Shown: in pieces, positions 1 through 8,867 of the stretch | How positions within the stretch are numbered: the stretch's first letter is position 1 | Layout: each line of letters starts with the position of its first letter | From: CAYFQB01 sp964345225 | GTDB lineage: Bacteria; Nitrospirota; Thermodesulfovibrionia; Thermodesulfovibrionales; UBA6898 | DNA: 64,000 nucleotides | Direction: 5' to 3' | Assembly: GCA_964345225.1 (NCBI GenBank) | Contig: CAYFQB010000011.1 | Location: forward strand, 26,620 to 90,619 | Made by a program: the position numbers and the translations under genes | The notes under the pieces: generated by a model | Database searches by the model: none | What the model was told of the DNA's origin: nothing | What the model saw: the letters and a program-made list of their open reading frames with translations, nothing else

Positions 1-43
1 TCGATTTAATATATAATTTAAAAAAGAAAGGGGGATAAGATTT

Positions 44-1051
44 ATGGAGCAAAAAACACCATTTGAATTAAAAAATATTCGACCGCCTGATCTTAAGGAT
101 ATTAAAATACCCAGCATAAATGTAAAGATAATTACTAATATAGTAATAGTAGTCCTTCTGGTTTTATTTCTGTATTCAACACTTTTCACCATAGATCCTG
201 AAGAAGTCGGGGTAATCCTGAGATTCGGGGAATATACACGCACAGTGAATCCTGGCTTAAATTACAAGCTGCCGTTTAGAATCGAACAGGTGTACAAGGT
301 GCCTGTCGAGAGACAGAAAAAGCTCGAATTCGGTTTTCGTACACGCACACCTGGTGTGAGAACACAGTATTCTGCAAGAGGCTATCTGGAGGAGTCTTTA
401 ATGTTGACTGGAGATCTCAATGCTGCCGAGGTAGAATGGATTGTACAATACCGTATCAAGGATCCCTATAAATACTTGTTCCGTGTAAGAAATGCTGAAC
501 AGACCTTTCGTGATATCAATGAAGCGGTTACACGTGAGGTTGTTGGTGACCGCACAGTTGACGAGGTAATAACCATTGGCCGTAAGGAAGTTGCCAGCAC
601 TGTTGCCATGAAACTTCAGGAATTAAGCGATCAATATGAACTGGGATTAAAAGTGGATCAGGTGGTACTTCAGGATGTGAACCCGCCAGAACCGGTTAAA
701 CCAGCCTTTAATGAAGTCAATGAAGCGCAGCAGGAGCGGGAGAAACTGATTAATCAGGCTAAATCCGAATATAACAGAATAATCCCGAGGGCACGGGGCG
801 AGGCAGCAAAAACAATTGAAGAATCTAGAGGATATGCACTCGAACGTGTTAACAGGGCACGGGGCGAGGCAGCGAAATTCAATGCCGTTTTTAAGGAGTA
901 TATCAAAGCAAAAGAAGTTACACGACAGCGTATTTATCTGGAGACAATGAATGAAATTCTAAGAAAAGTCGGGAGAAAGTTGATTACTGATGAGGAAGCC
1001 ACCGGGATATTGCCATTATTCCAGCTTGAGAAGGGAGGGGATAAAAAATGA
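44..1051 (+). CDS. hflK: HflK, SPFH-domain modulator of FtsH protease
   Basis: 335 aa. A cytoplasmic N-terminus is followed by one membrane segment (about residues 30-47). An SPFH/band-7 domain then starts at 'DPEEVGVILRFG', and an Ala/Glu/Arg-rich coiled coil with 'ARGEAA' repeats occupies about 225-290. HflK pairs with HflC in the inner membrane to form a ring that encloses FtsH and tunes its degradation of membrane proteins. The ATG has a strong Shine-Dalgarno (aaaggggg) 10 bases upstream. The last 4 bases overlap hflC (ATGA), so the two are translationally coupled. The Gly-rich and Pro-rich N-terminus of enterobacterial HflK is missing, as is usual outside Proteobacteria. Confidence 0.93.
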   Translation: MEQKTPFELKNIRPPDLKDIKIPSINVKIITNIVIVVLLVLFLYSTLFTIDPEEVGVILRFGEYTRTVNPGLNYKLPFRIEQVYKVPVERQKKLEFGFRTRTPGVRTQYSARGYLEESLMLTGDLNAAEVEWIVQYRIKDPYKYLFRVRNAEQTFRDINEAVTREVVGDRTVDEVITIGRKEVASTVAMKLQELSDQYELGLKVDQVVLQDVNPPEPVKPAFNEVNEAQQEREKLINQAKSEYNRIIPRARGEAAKTIEESRGYALERVNRARGEAAKFNAVFKEYIKAKEVTRQRIYLETMNEILRKVGRKLITDEEATGILPLFQLEKGGDKK

Positions 1052-2001
1052 AGAATACAAAATATATAGTTATTGCACTGTTTGTATTTATCATCCTGGG
1101 CGTAGTTCTATCATCTGCTTTTATTGTAAACGAAACAGAGCAGGTGATCATTACACAGTTTGGCAAACCGGTGCGCGAGCCGATTATAACTCCTGGCATA
1201 AAATTCAAGATACCCTTTATACAGAAAGCTAATTTCTTCGAAAAGCGTTTTCTGGAATGGGATGGCGATCCCAATGAGGTTCCAACAAAAGATAAAAGGT
1301 TTATCTGGGTAGATACGTATGCACGCTGGCACATAAAAGACCCGTTACTGTTCTTTCGGCGCGTGCAGAACGAACGGCGTGCCCTATCCCGTCTGAGTGA
1401 TATTTTAGACGGTGAGACCCGGAATGCAATTGCCAAACACGAACTGGTCGAGATAGTCCGTTCAACGAACCGGGAATATCAAACATCTGAAGAATTAAAA
1501 GACGAAAAAGATGCCATAACTTTCGTTAAAATTAAAGATGGCAGGGAAAAAATAACGCGTTCTATTATTGAAGCTGCAGCTGGGCGTACACTGGAACTCG
1601 GGATTGAACTGCTCGACCTTAGATTCAAAAGAATCAATTACGTTGAAGAAGTTCAAAAGAAGATATACGAAAGGATGATTACTGAGCGTAAACGGATCGC
1701 CGATAAATTTCGTTCTGAAGGGCAGGGGGAAGCCTCTATAATTTTGGGTAATAAAGAACGCGAGCTAAAGAAAATACAATCAGAAGCATATAGAACTGCA
1801 CAGACGATTAAGGGTAAGGCTGATGCTGAAGCTACTGCTATATATGCTAAAGCATATAACCAGAGTCCTGAAGCAAGGGATTTCTACCGCTTTTTGAAGA
1901 CCATGGAGACCTATAACACAACATTATCTGAGAAGGACTGGCTGATTCTATCCACAAAAGGGGATTTCTACAAATACCTTCAGAAACAAACAGGGAAATA
2001 G
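1048..2001 (+). CDS. hflC: HflC, SPFH-domain partner of HflK
   Basis: 317 aa. One N-terminal membrane anchor (about residues 5-25) is followed by an SPFH domain ('VNETEQVIITQFGKPV') and a long charged helix ending in the HflC-typical 'PEARDFYRFLKTMETY' and 'LSTKGDFYKYL' motifs. Those motifs identify HflC rather than a generic stomatin. The start overlaps the hflK stop by 4 bp. A perfect hairpin terminator follows the stop codon, so hflKC appears to be a two-gene unit as far as the window shows. The partner protease ftsH is not in this window. Confidence 0.94.
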   Translation: MKNTKYIVIALFVFIILGVVLSSAFIVNETEQVIITQFGKPVREPIITPGIKFKIPFIQKANFFEKRFLEWDGDPNEVPTKDKRFIWVDTYARWHIKDPLLFFRRVQNERRALSRLSDILDGETRNAIAKHELVEIVRSTNREYQTSEELKDEKDAITFVKIKDGREKITRSIIEAAAGRTLELGIELLDLRFKRINYVEEVQKKIYERMITERKRIADKFRSEGQGEASIILGNKERELKKIQSEAYRTAQTIKGKADAEATAIYAKAYNQSPEARDFYRFLKTMETYNTTLSEKDWLILSTKGDFYKYLQKQTGK

Positions 2002-2009
2002 ATAATGTA

Positions 2010-2040
2010 ATCCATCCCTATTATTAGGGATGGATTTTTC
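2010..2040 (+). terminator. Rho-independent terminator after hflC
   Basis: A perfect 10-bp stem (tccatcccta / tagggatgga, 2011-2020 and 2025-2034) with a 4-base loop is followed by a T5 run. It lies 9 bp after the hflC stop. The remaining bases up to 2243 hold no ORF or structure I can support. Confidence 0.9.
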
Positions 2041-2243
2041 CTTAGCTCTAGGTCAGAGAATTTTAAAAAATTGTGCCGCAGATATTAATCTTTTCCGTAG
2101 TCCATGAAAGAACAACCAGTAAGTACGGACTGAGGGGTATAAGATATGTGTATAGGGAATAATTCGAAAAAGCTTAAGCAATTACTTTAAGATGGTCACC
2201 ATAATTAGCTAATAATAAATAATAATAATATGGAGGTTTAATT

Positions 2244-2564
2244 ATGACAAAATTACCAAAACAGTATTTAAGTATCAAAAAAAGATTTAAGAACTATTTT
2301 ACTGCTGTTGATAACCTGGGAAAGGTAACAAGGTCAGCCGGGCCTCTTAATAAAAAAACTTCCCATCTAATACAATTGGCGGCTGCTACTGCCATAAGGT
2401 CAGAAGGCTCTGTACATTCTCATACAAGAAGGGCGCTTGAATCAGGGGCAAAACCTGAGGAGATTTATCATGCAATAATCATCCTGACAAGTACAATAGG
2501 ATTCCCCACGGTCTCTGCTGCAATGAGCTGGGCTGATGATATTATTAAAAACCAGAAAAAGTAG
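2244..2564 (+). CDS. Carboxymuconolactone decarboxylase (CMD/AhpD-like) family protein without CxxC
   Basis: 106 aa, the usual length for a single CMD all-helical domain. 'LIQLAAATAI' followed by 'SHTRRALESGAKPEEIYHAI' is the CMD signature helix pair, with the family His retained. The redox CxxC of AhpD-type peroxidase partners is absent; the equivalent segment reads 'EGSVHSH', with no cysteine anywhere in the protein. It is therefore unlikely to be a disulfide reductase, and the function is unknown. It has a good Shine-Dalgarno (tggagg) and is monocistronic, convergent with the downstream transporter. Confidence 0.8.
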   Translation: MTKLPKQYLSIKKRFKNYFTAVDNLGKVTRSAGPLNKKTSHLIQLAAATAIRSEGSVHSHTRRALESGAKPEEIYHAIIILTSTIGFPTVSAAMSWADDIIKNQKK

Positions 2565-2565
2565 G

Positions 2566-2624
2566 AAGTAGGAAGTAAAAAGAACGCTATGCGCCAAGCG
2601 CTCTGCGCTTTGCGAATAGTAAGA
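2566..2624. repeat. Dispersed G/A-rich plus 'gcgct.tgcg' repeat, copy 1
   Basis: Directly after a stop codon come 'gtaggaagtaggaagt' and then a 45-bp segment (2577-2621). That segment matches 15651-15695 at 40 of 45 positions by eye, including the core 'agcgctctgcgct'. It sits between two convergent genes. The type resembles short intergenic repeats of unknown function found in some environmental bacteria. Confidence 0.75.
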
Positions 2625-2626
2625 TA

Positions 2627-3814
2627 CTAAATTTCGATATTTCTCCACCTGATCAGGTACATAACTATTATTCCGGAGAAAAATGCAATTGCCATGTTTG
2701 TTGTTGCAAGGCCGATTCCAGCAATAAGAAATGATATAAAGAAATCTCTTTTTTCTTTTAGATCCCTTATTAATAATGCAAGTTCTAATCCTGCAAAGAG
2801 TAAAAGGACACCAAGTATGGCGTTTGGTATAGAGGAGAGAAGAGAAATGCCGATTTTGCCAAATACTAATGCTGTTATTAAAAAAATAGAACCTATCATT
2901 ATGTTAGAACCACCGGTCCTGGCGCCGAACCTGTAGTGAGCTGCAAGTCCTCCTGCTCCATGACACATTGGCATGCCTGCAACTGCACCGGTCAGAATAT
3001 TCATTAATCCCATACTGACCCCGAAGGCCCTGTAAGTTGTCTTTCTTGTAAGCTCACCTTTGCCAAAAAGGGCAAAACATGTGTCTGCTGTTCCCATAAC
3101 GGCATTGCCAAGGGTTAATGGTATCTGAGGTATTACCAGAAGAATCAATGCATTAATAAAATCACTTGTCGATGGTTTTACAATTTCTATTGTTGTCGGA
3201 CCAAGTGTAAGATTTACTCCTTTCAATGAGCCAGATATAATACCTGTAACAATTCCGGCAGTCACAATTAAAATTGCTGCTGGAAAACGCTTGCTTGATA
3301 TAAATAAAAGTACAATAATAACACCCAAAATACCGATTATGAGATTGTATGATATACCGAAAAAAGTGAGATGTTCACCGGTTCCTTGAATTAAAAGATC
3401 AGGTCTAAGTATGAAACTGATCCCTTTGTTAATAAGAATGAAACCAAGTCCAACCTGAATCCCCCGCATGATAGGTTTTGTAAAGAATTTGGCGAGCCAG
3501 TTTATGAGTCCAGTAACAGCAAGTAAAAGTAAAATTATCCCGAAGATGACCCCGGCGGCTCCCATAACAGAAAGCGTTATCTTTTCAGGATATGCAATTG
3601 CTATTGCTGATACTACCTTTAATGGCTGAACAGGTATAGGGAGTTTAAAGTAAATTCCGCTTAATATATAGTAAAGGCCGACCATTAAAAGTACTGAAGA
3701 GACACTCAGTCCCGTGATAACCATGAGTGCCACAGATAGAGGGATTAATGTACCCAGGTCACCCAGAGAGCCTGCAAACTCAACCCTGTCAAACTTATAA
3801 GTACCAATCTGCAT
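2627..3814 (-). CDS. Putative sulfate/molybdate transporter, MOT1 family
   Basis: 395 aa with about ten hydrophobic segments. Two family hallmarks are visible: 'GSLGDLGTLIPLSVAL' near residue 15 and 'PIPVQPLKVVSAIAIAY' near residue 60, both characteristic of MOT1-type (SulP-related) molybdate transporters. A second conserved block, 'GMPMCHGAGGLAAHYRFGAR', lies near residue 280. There is no C-terminal STAS domain, as expected for MOT1 rather than classical SulP. It probably imports molybdate or sulfate; the substrate cannot be read from sequence. Molybdate uptake would suit an anaerobe with molybdoenzymes. It stands alone on the minus strand. Confidence 0.85.
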   Translation of the reverse strand: MQIGTYKFDRVEFAGSLGDLGTLIPLSVALMVITGLSVSSVLLMVGLYYILSGIYFKLPIPVQPLKVVSAIAIAYPEKITLSVMGAAGVIFGIILLLLAVTGLINWLAKFFTKPIMRGIQVGLGFILINKGISFILRPDLLIQGTGEHLTFFGISYNLIIGILGVIIVLLFISSKRFPAAILIVTAGIVTGIISGSLKGVNLTLGPTTIEIVKPSTSDFINALILLVIPQIPLTLGNAVMGTADTCFALFGKGELTRKTTYRAFGVSMGLMNILTGAVAGMPMCHGAGGLAAHYRFGARTGGSNIMIGSIFLITALVFGKIGISLLSSIPNAILGVLLLFAGLELALLIRDLKEKRDFFISFLIAGIGLATTNMAIAFFSGIIVMYLIRWRNIEI

Positions 3815-4025
3815 AATTTTAGTTATAGTACACTATTACTGCTCGTATATACTATATTAGGTCTTTCAGATGAAATTATATCAAAAATATCAGAAGTGGA
3901 TCGAAATTTATTAGTAGAAATATAGGGTTTTTGAAAATAAATTATTTGCAGCTATAGATCTGGAAAGGCGAAATATTTATTAGTTTTAAATAAATTTTTG
4001 TTATGTTTATCCCTGTCCATTTTGA

Positions 4026-5549
4026 TTAAAGTAAAATCCACTGCCCGACAGTTTCGACTGCTCGGTCAGCACCGAAATGATCGGTAAATATGTGGAAATA
4101 GTAGAGCTCCTCCTTGCTCCTGATCATTGGATATCTTGACTTTGTTTTGACGAACTCCTCATCGCTGATCAAATTGTCGAAGTAACTGGAAAGAACAGCT
4201 GCCGAGCCTGATCCCTGAGAAAATTCCTGCTTTGATCGCCATGTAATAGCTTCAGGCAGAAAGTCCTCATAGGCTTTTCTGAATATCCATTTTTCTATTT
4301 TTTGTTCCCCTGAAGGTTTCTGCTTGAATTCTGGAGGAATCCTGAGCGAGTAATTAAGCAGTTCTCCGGATATCAGGGGAGCAACAACACGTACGGAATG
4401 ACACTGGTTCATCCGGTCAAGCCTCAAAGAGGCATTATTATGCAGAAAATTTAGACATTCAATCTGACGGTGATATAATTCTTTGGCAGGGAAGTCTTTA
4501 AGATAGTTATAGCCACAAAATACCTCATCACCACCTTCACCGGAAAGCAGTAACTCGATTCCATGGCTTTTTGCAAAACCTGAGATTAGGTAATTTGATA
4601 CAGAACTTCTGACCAGCGAAGGATCAAAAGACTCAAGATAATAAATAACTTCTGGAAGAACCTCAAGAACCTGCTCAAGGTTTACGATTAACTCATGATG
4701 GTCAGAGCCGATGTGTCTTGACATAATACGGGCATTCTGAATATCTCCGCTTTCACCAACACCAATTGCAAAGGTCTTTAATCTGGCATCAGCACCAAAA
4801 TTTTCCTTGTAGATTTCATTAGCCAGATAGCCTATTACGCTGCTGTCCATACCGCCGCTGAGCAGTGCAGCCGTCGGCACAGAAAAGTCAACCCGGCTAC
4901 GAATACTTCTTTTTATGATGTCTCTTATATCATCTGCGATCTGTTTGATATCAGTATTAATGACCTCTGGAAGATCTTTTGACAATTCGGCAAAGCGGGA
5001 CAAACGGCCACTGCTGTCCATGTAATGACCCGGCGGGAATTCGTTGATGTCGTCGGTTACTGCAGCAAGGCTTTTGAGTTCAGATGCGAGATATAGGCCA
5101 TTATCCTTTTTTCCATAGAATAGTGTTTTGATTCCCAAAAGATCTCTGGCCGCAAAGAGCTCTTTACCATTTGATATTACAAATGCAAAGATGGCATCAC
5201 CAAGATACTGAAATATTCTGTTACCGTATTTATTGTATAGTTGAAGTAGCAGTTGTTCTTCTGTAATATGACCGTCATTAAATGTATGTTTAAAGGTCGG
5301 CTCATTCAAGTTCCCAATCTGGCCGTCATAGCATATTTTAAGGCATTTATTTTGTGTGCACGATACCGGAATCTGAATCGTTTCTTTTTTGTCTGCCGGA
5401 AAATCTGCTTTAAGATAATTTTGAGCCATTATTGTCTGTTCAATCTGACAGGAACCGGAAAGATAAGGTCCTCTATGTTTGATTTTTTTAAACATCTTAT
5501 CTGCATCTTTTTTATTTGGATGTCCATATAAAACCACAAAACCACTCAT
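4026..5549 (-). CDS. Asparagine-synthetase-like protein lacking the glutaminase cysteine
   Basis: 507 aa, the two-domain AsnB architecture. Residues 1-170 form a class-II amidotransferase-like domain ('FQYLGDAIFAFVI', 'FAARDLLGIKTLFYG'). Residues 195-490 form the ATP-pyrophosphatase synthetase domain with the PP-loop 'LLSGGMDSSVIGYLA' and 'LLSGEGGDEVFCGYNYL'. The N-terminus is M-S-G-F where glutamine-dependent enzymes have M-C-G-(I/F), so the nucleophilic cysteine is replaced by serine. It may use free ammonia, or amidate or cyclise another substrate. The start is supported by an 'aggggt' Shine-Dalgarno 5-6 bases upstream, so the Cys is not lost through a misplaced start. It is monocistronic. 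Confidence 0.85.
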   Translation of the reverse strand: MSGFVVLYGHPNKKDADKMFKKIKHRGPYLSGSCQIEQTIMAQNYLKADFPADKKETIQIPVSCTQNKCLKICYDGQIGNLNEPTFKHTFNDGHITEEQLLLQLYNKYGNRIFQYLGDAIFAFVISNGKELFAARDLLGIKTLFYGKKDNGLYLASELKSLAAVTDDINEFPPGHYMDSSGRLSRFAELSKDLPEVINTDIKQIADDIRDIIKRSIRSRVDFSVPTAALLSGGMDSSVIGYLANEIYKENFGADARLKTFAIGVGESGDIQNARIMSRHIGSDHHELIVNLEQVLEVLPEVIYYLESFDPSLVRSSVSNYLISGFAKSHGIELLLSGEGGDEVFCGYNYLKDFPAKELYHRQIECLNFLHNNASLRLDRMNQCHSVRVVAPLISGELLNYSLRIPPEFKQKPSGEQKIEKWIFRKAYEDFLPEAITWRSKQEFSQGSGSAAVLSSYFDNLISDEEFVKTKSRYPMIRSKEELYYFHIFTDHFGADRAVETVGQWILL

Positions 5550-5884
5550 AAATACCCCTGAAATATCTTAATATTTAACATAATTTTGCTGTTTTAAGGA
5601 TCTGTCTTTATCTGAACTTTAAAGGCAATATTTTATAATGATAAATTTATAGTCGTATTGAGCATAAACTGAAGCATAATTTTGCGATAATGGGTACTTT
5701 TGATTGATTTAAAAAAGTTATTGGATTCAGTAGTATAGGTTATATTTAGGTAATAAATCAACTAAATGTCTATGAATCTTTATTATGTCCTTATATATAG
5801 GCGGTTTTTTTCATATATTTTAAGAAATGAATTTAGATTTATGGAGAAATTTAAGTATAATTATTAGCAATAGTTGTTTCATTG
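5550..5884. other. Divergent intergenic region, AT-rich
   Basis: About 335 bp between two divergent genes. It must hold promoters for both. An isolated 'tataat' near 5857 is a possible -10 for the transporter genes, but no convincing -35 accompanies it. I see no ORF, riboswitch or repeat here. Confidence 0.5.
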
Positions 5885-6853
5885 ATGGAAAAAATTATAT
5901 TTAATAACGTCTCCAAGAGATTCAATGGAATTTTGGCAGTCAAGGCGCTCTCCTTTTCTGTCAGTGAAGGAGAGATACTTGTTCTTTTAGGGACAAGCGG
6001 TTGCGGGAAAACAACCACCCTTAAAATGATAAACCGGCTGACTGATCCCTCAGAAGGTGAGATTTCAATAGACGGCATAAATATCTCAGATTACAATCCA
6101 ATAGAACTTCGCCGCAATATAGGTTATGTAATACAGTCAATTGGACTTTTTCCGCATCTTACCATTTCAAGTAATATAAGTGTCATACCAGAGCTCATGC
6201 ACTGGACTAAGGAGAAAATAAAAAGCCGTGTAGATGATCTACTGTCCATGGTCGGGCTGAATCCCGCTACATATCGTGATCGCTTCCCCGCAGAGCTTTC
6301 CGGCGGTCAGCAGCAGCGTGTTGGCGTTGCAAGGGCACTCGCAGCAGATCCTCCTATTGTCTTGATGGACGAACCCTTCGGAGCACTTGATCCTATAACA
6401 CGGGAACAGCTACAGAACGAATTCCTGACACTTTTGCATGAAATTAAAAAGACAATTGTCTTTGTTACACATGATATCCTTGAGGCCGTCAAAATAGCAG
6501 ACAGGATAGCAATAATGGACAGGGGGGAGATTTTACAGATTGGAAGCCCTAAAGAGATAATTGAAAAGCCTGCTAACAGTTTTATCCTCGAATTTCTTGG
6601 AAAACACCATTTTCACCTCAGCCTGCTAATGATAAAACTTGAAGAAATAATGACTGATATCGGCGAAATTACTGACAGGATGCATGATATAGAGAAGATT
6701 GCTCATCTTAGGCCGGATGAGACAATACTTGATGCACTTAACTTTTTCAAGCATTCTGTTAGCGATATCATAGCTGTAAGGGGATACGATAACATAATAA
6801 AAGGCATCGTTAAGAAGGAGAAAATCCGGGAGAGGGTCATAAAAAGTTTTTAA
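5885..6853 (+). CDS. Glycine betaine/quaternary-amine ABC transporter, ATPase (OpuCA/ProV type)
   Basis: 322 aa. The ABC domain has Walker A 'GTSGCGKTT', Q-loop 'YVIQSIGLFPHLT', signature 'LSGGQQQRVGVARALA' and Walker B 'IVLMDEPFGALD', matching the OpuCA/ProV betaine/carnitine/choline subfamily. The C-terminus (about residues 250-322) resembles one CBS domain rather than the usual pair. I take the ATG at 5885; a TTG lies one codon upstream. Permease and binding-protein genes follow. Position upstream of corrinoid methyltransferase genes suggests import of a methylated amine as a substrate rather than only as an osmoprotectant (inference). Confidence 0.9.
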   Translation: MEKIIFNNVSKRFNGILAVKALSFSVSEGEILVLLGTSGCGKTTTLKMINRLTDPSEGEISIDGINISDYNPIELRRNIGYVIQSIGLFPHLTISSNISVIPELMHWTKEKIKSRVDDLLSMVGLNPATYRDRFPAELSGGQQQRVGVARALAADPPIVLMDEPFGALDPITREQLQNEFLTLLHEIKKTIVFVTHDILEAVKIADRIAIMDRGEILQIGSPKEIIEKPANSFILEFLGKHHFHLSLLMIKLEEIMTDIGEITDRMHDIEKIAHLRPDETILDALNFFKHSVSDIIAVRGYDNIIKGIVKKEKIRERVIKSF

Positions 6854-6957
6854 ATATTGGATAAACTCCGTTGAAAGAACGGGACTTTTCCCCCATTAGA
6901 TAAAGATAACGGCACTTTCTAAAGGGGTGAACTTCAAGATTCTTTAATGTTAAATCA

Positions 6958-7611
6958 ATGAATGAACTGAACATTTTTTTTGACAGATACGGTAATGATA
7001 TCCTCAGATTGACGGTTGAACATTTTGAACTGGTTGCAATATCGGTTGGAGCTGCAATATTGTTCTCGGTGCCTACAGGTATTATCCTTACAAGATCGAG
7101 AAAGATGGCTTCACCGGTTCTGGCTTTTGCTGCAGCAGTTCAGACAATCCCGAGCCTTGCGCTTTTCGGTCTGGTAATACCTATTCTCATGGCAGTCAAC
7201 CTTCCCATTATAGGCTGGGTGCCTGCACTCCTTGCACTCTTTCTATATGCACTTCTCCCCATACTCAGAAATACCTACACAGGGATTCGCCAGGTTGATC
7301 TTGCAGTCCTTGAAGCAGCCACCGGTATGGGTATGACTGATATGCAGATTCTATGGAGAATAGAAATTCCGCTATCAATGCCGGTTATAATGGCAGGAAT
7401 AAGGACTTCGACTGTAATAAGCGTTGGGGTTGCAACACTGGCTGCACTGATAGGGGCAGGGGGACTTGGAGAGCTTATATTTAGCGGCCTCAGGACGATA
7501 AATTACAAACTGATGCTGGCAGGAGCAATACCTTCAGCCCTGCTTGCACTTTTTCTTGATTTCTTAATAGGAAAAATTGAGATGTTATTGAGACCAAAAG
7601 GACTAAAATAA
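6958..7611 (+). CDS. Quaternary-amine ABC transporter permease (OpuCB/ProW type)
   Basis: 217 aa with five or six membrane helices and the MetI-like permease fold. Family marks are 'QTIPSLALFGLVIPI' near residue 62 and the EAA loop 'EAATGMGMTDMQILWRIEIP' near 121, which docks on the ATPase. It lies 104 bp after the ATPase gene, and its stop codon directly abuts the ATG of the binding-protein gene. Only one permease is present, whereas OpuC systems often have two, so it probably forms a homodimer. Confidence 0.9.
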   Translation: MNELNIFFDRYGNDILRLTVEHFELVAISVGAAILFSVPTGIILTRSRKMASPVLAFAAAVQTIPSLALFGLVIPILMAVNLPIIGWVPALLALFLYALLPILRNTYTGIRQVDLAVLEAATGMGMTDMQILWRIEIPLSMPVIMAGIRTSTVISVGVATLAALIGAGGLGELIFSGLRTINYKLMLAGAIPSALLALFLDFLIGKIEMLLRPKGLK

Positions 7612-8556
7612 ATGAAAGAAGGTATTAAAATGAAAAATTCATCATATGCTTTAAAGATTGTTTCAACCGTCATTACAATCCTGATAATCTTATGTATTTT
7701 TATAATTATCGGTTGCAAGAAACAGATTTCTGGATCAAACAGGCTTATTACGATCGGCTCAAAAAATTTTACTGAACAGGAAATACTCGGCGAACTTATG
7801 GCTATTATCATTGAAGAGAATACCGATATAAATGTAAAAAGGAAGTTCAATCTTGGAGGAACAATGGTCTGTTTTAATGCACTCAAGACTGGAGACCTTG
7901 ACCTGTATGCAGAATATACAGGTACAGGACTTGTGAATATCCTGAAGATGGGTACTGAAAAAGACCCGGACATAACCTACCAGAAGGTAAAAGAAGAATT
8001 TCTCAGGAAATTCAATCTTGTCTGGTTAAAACCCTTTGGTTTTAATAATACCTATGCATTGACTATGAGAGAAGAACATGCATCATATCTGGGCATTAAG
8101 AAAATTAGCGACCTTGAAAAATTCAAAGATAAACTAAGGTCTGGTTTTACTGCTGAATTCATGCAGCGTCCCGACGGCTATCCAGGACTCATAAGGCATT
8201 ATGGATTCGAATTCACAAAAAACCCCAGGCAGATGGACCCGGGACTGATGTACAAGGCAGTCGAAGAGGAAGCCGTGGATATCGTAAGCGCATTTGCAAC
8301 TGATGGGAGGATTCAGGCATATAGGCTTGTTGTACTGGTGGACGACAGGCATTTTTTCCCTCCATATTACGCTGCACCGCTTATAAAGGGGGAGACAATG
8401 GCCAAATACCCGGAACTGAAGGATATTCTGAATAAACTGCATAGAGTGCTGAGTGACTCTGAGATGCAAAAAATGAACTATCAGGTAGACGAGGAAGAGA
8501 GGGCCCCCGCTGATGTAGCAAGAGAGTTTCTTAAACAAAAAAGCCTTATATTCTAG
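7612..8556 (+). CDS. Osmoprotectant/quaternary-amine ABC transporter substrate-binding lipoprotein (OpuCC/ProX type)
   Basis: 314 aa. An N-terminal hydrophobic segment ends in lipobox 'IIIGC' (Cys 35), so it is a lipid-anchored periplasmic binding protein. The mature start 'ITIGSKNFTEQEILGELMA' and 'GDLDLYAEYTGTGLVNIL' are diagnostic of the OpuAC/OsmX family. Conserved tyrosines in 'YAEYTGTG' belong to the aromatic cage that binds trimethylammonium groups. The start at 7612 abuts the permease stop. An internal ATG at 7630 has a slightly better Shine-Dalgarno (gaagg) and gives a more typical signal peptide. The exact ligand cannot be assigned from sequence. Confidence 0.9.
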   Translation: MKEGIKMKNSSYALKIVSTVITILIILCIFIIIGCKKQISGSNRLITIGSKNFTEQEILGELMAIIIEENTDINVKRKFNLGGTMVCFNALKTGDLDLYAEYTGTGLVNILKMGTEKDPDITYQKVKEEFLRKFNLVWLKPFGFNNTYALTMREEHASYLGIKKISDLEKFKDKLRSGFTAEFMQRPDGYPGLIRHYGFEFTKNPRQMDPGLMYKAVEEEAVDIVSAFATDGRIQAYRLVVLVDDRHFFPPYYAAPLIKGETMAKYPELKDILNKLHRVLSDSEMQKMNYQVDEEERAPADVAREFLKQKSLIF

Positions 8557-8867
8557 GCAGTAACAGGCTGATTTACCATTTTTATAAATAAATTAACAAA
8601 AATAATAGCTATTTCTGGATAAAACAACCAATTTTTGTTATAATGCGCCATGTTTACTGTTATTGATCTTCATCATTATCAGCGAATTCCTTAGCATATA
8701 TATAATACCAAATTCTGATTGCCCTATTATAATCATATACGTTAAATCAAGTAGGAGGTAAGCTTTTTTTATTTCTTGTGGCTTTCAGGTGCCGAGGTGT
8801 TTTGGAAGGGGGATAATAGTGATAATTCTAAAAAGAGTTATTATTTTGGAGTTTAAAAGAGGACATA
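8557..8867. other. Intergenic leader upstream of the corrinoid methyltransferase genes
   Basis: 311 bp. I looked for a cobalamin riboswitch, expected here by function, and found no B12-box-like motif. An isolated 'tataat' occurs near 8638 with no convincing -35. A Shine-Dalgarno-like 'taggaggt' near 8752 is not followed by an ORF. No other structure is supported. Confidence 0.4.

Noticed and set aside
8557..8867. Cobalamin riboswitch expected before the corrinoid operon
   Set aside because: No B12-box or convincing paired elements found by eye.
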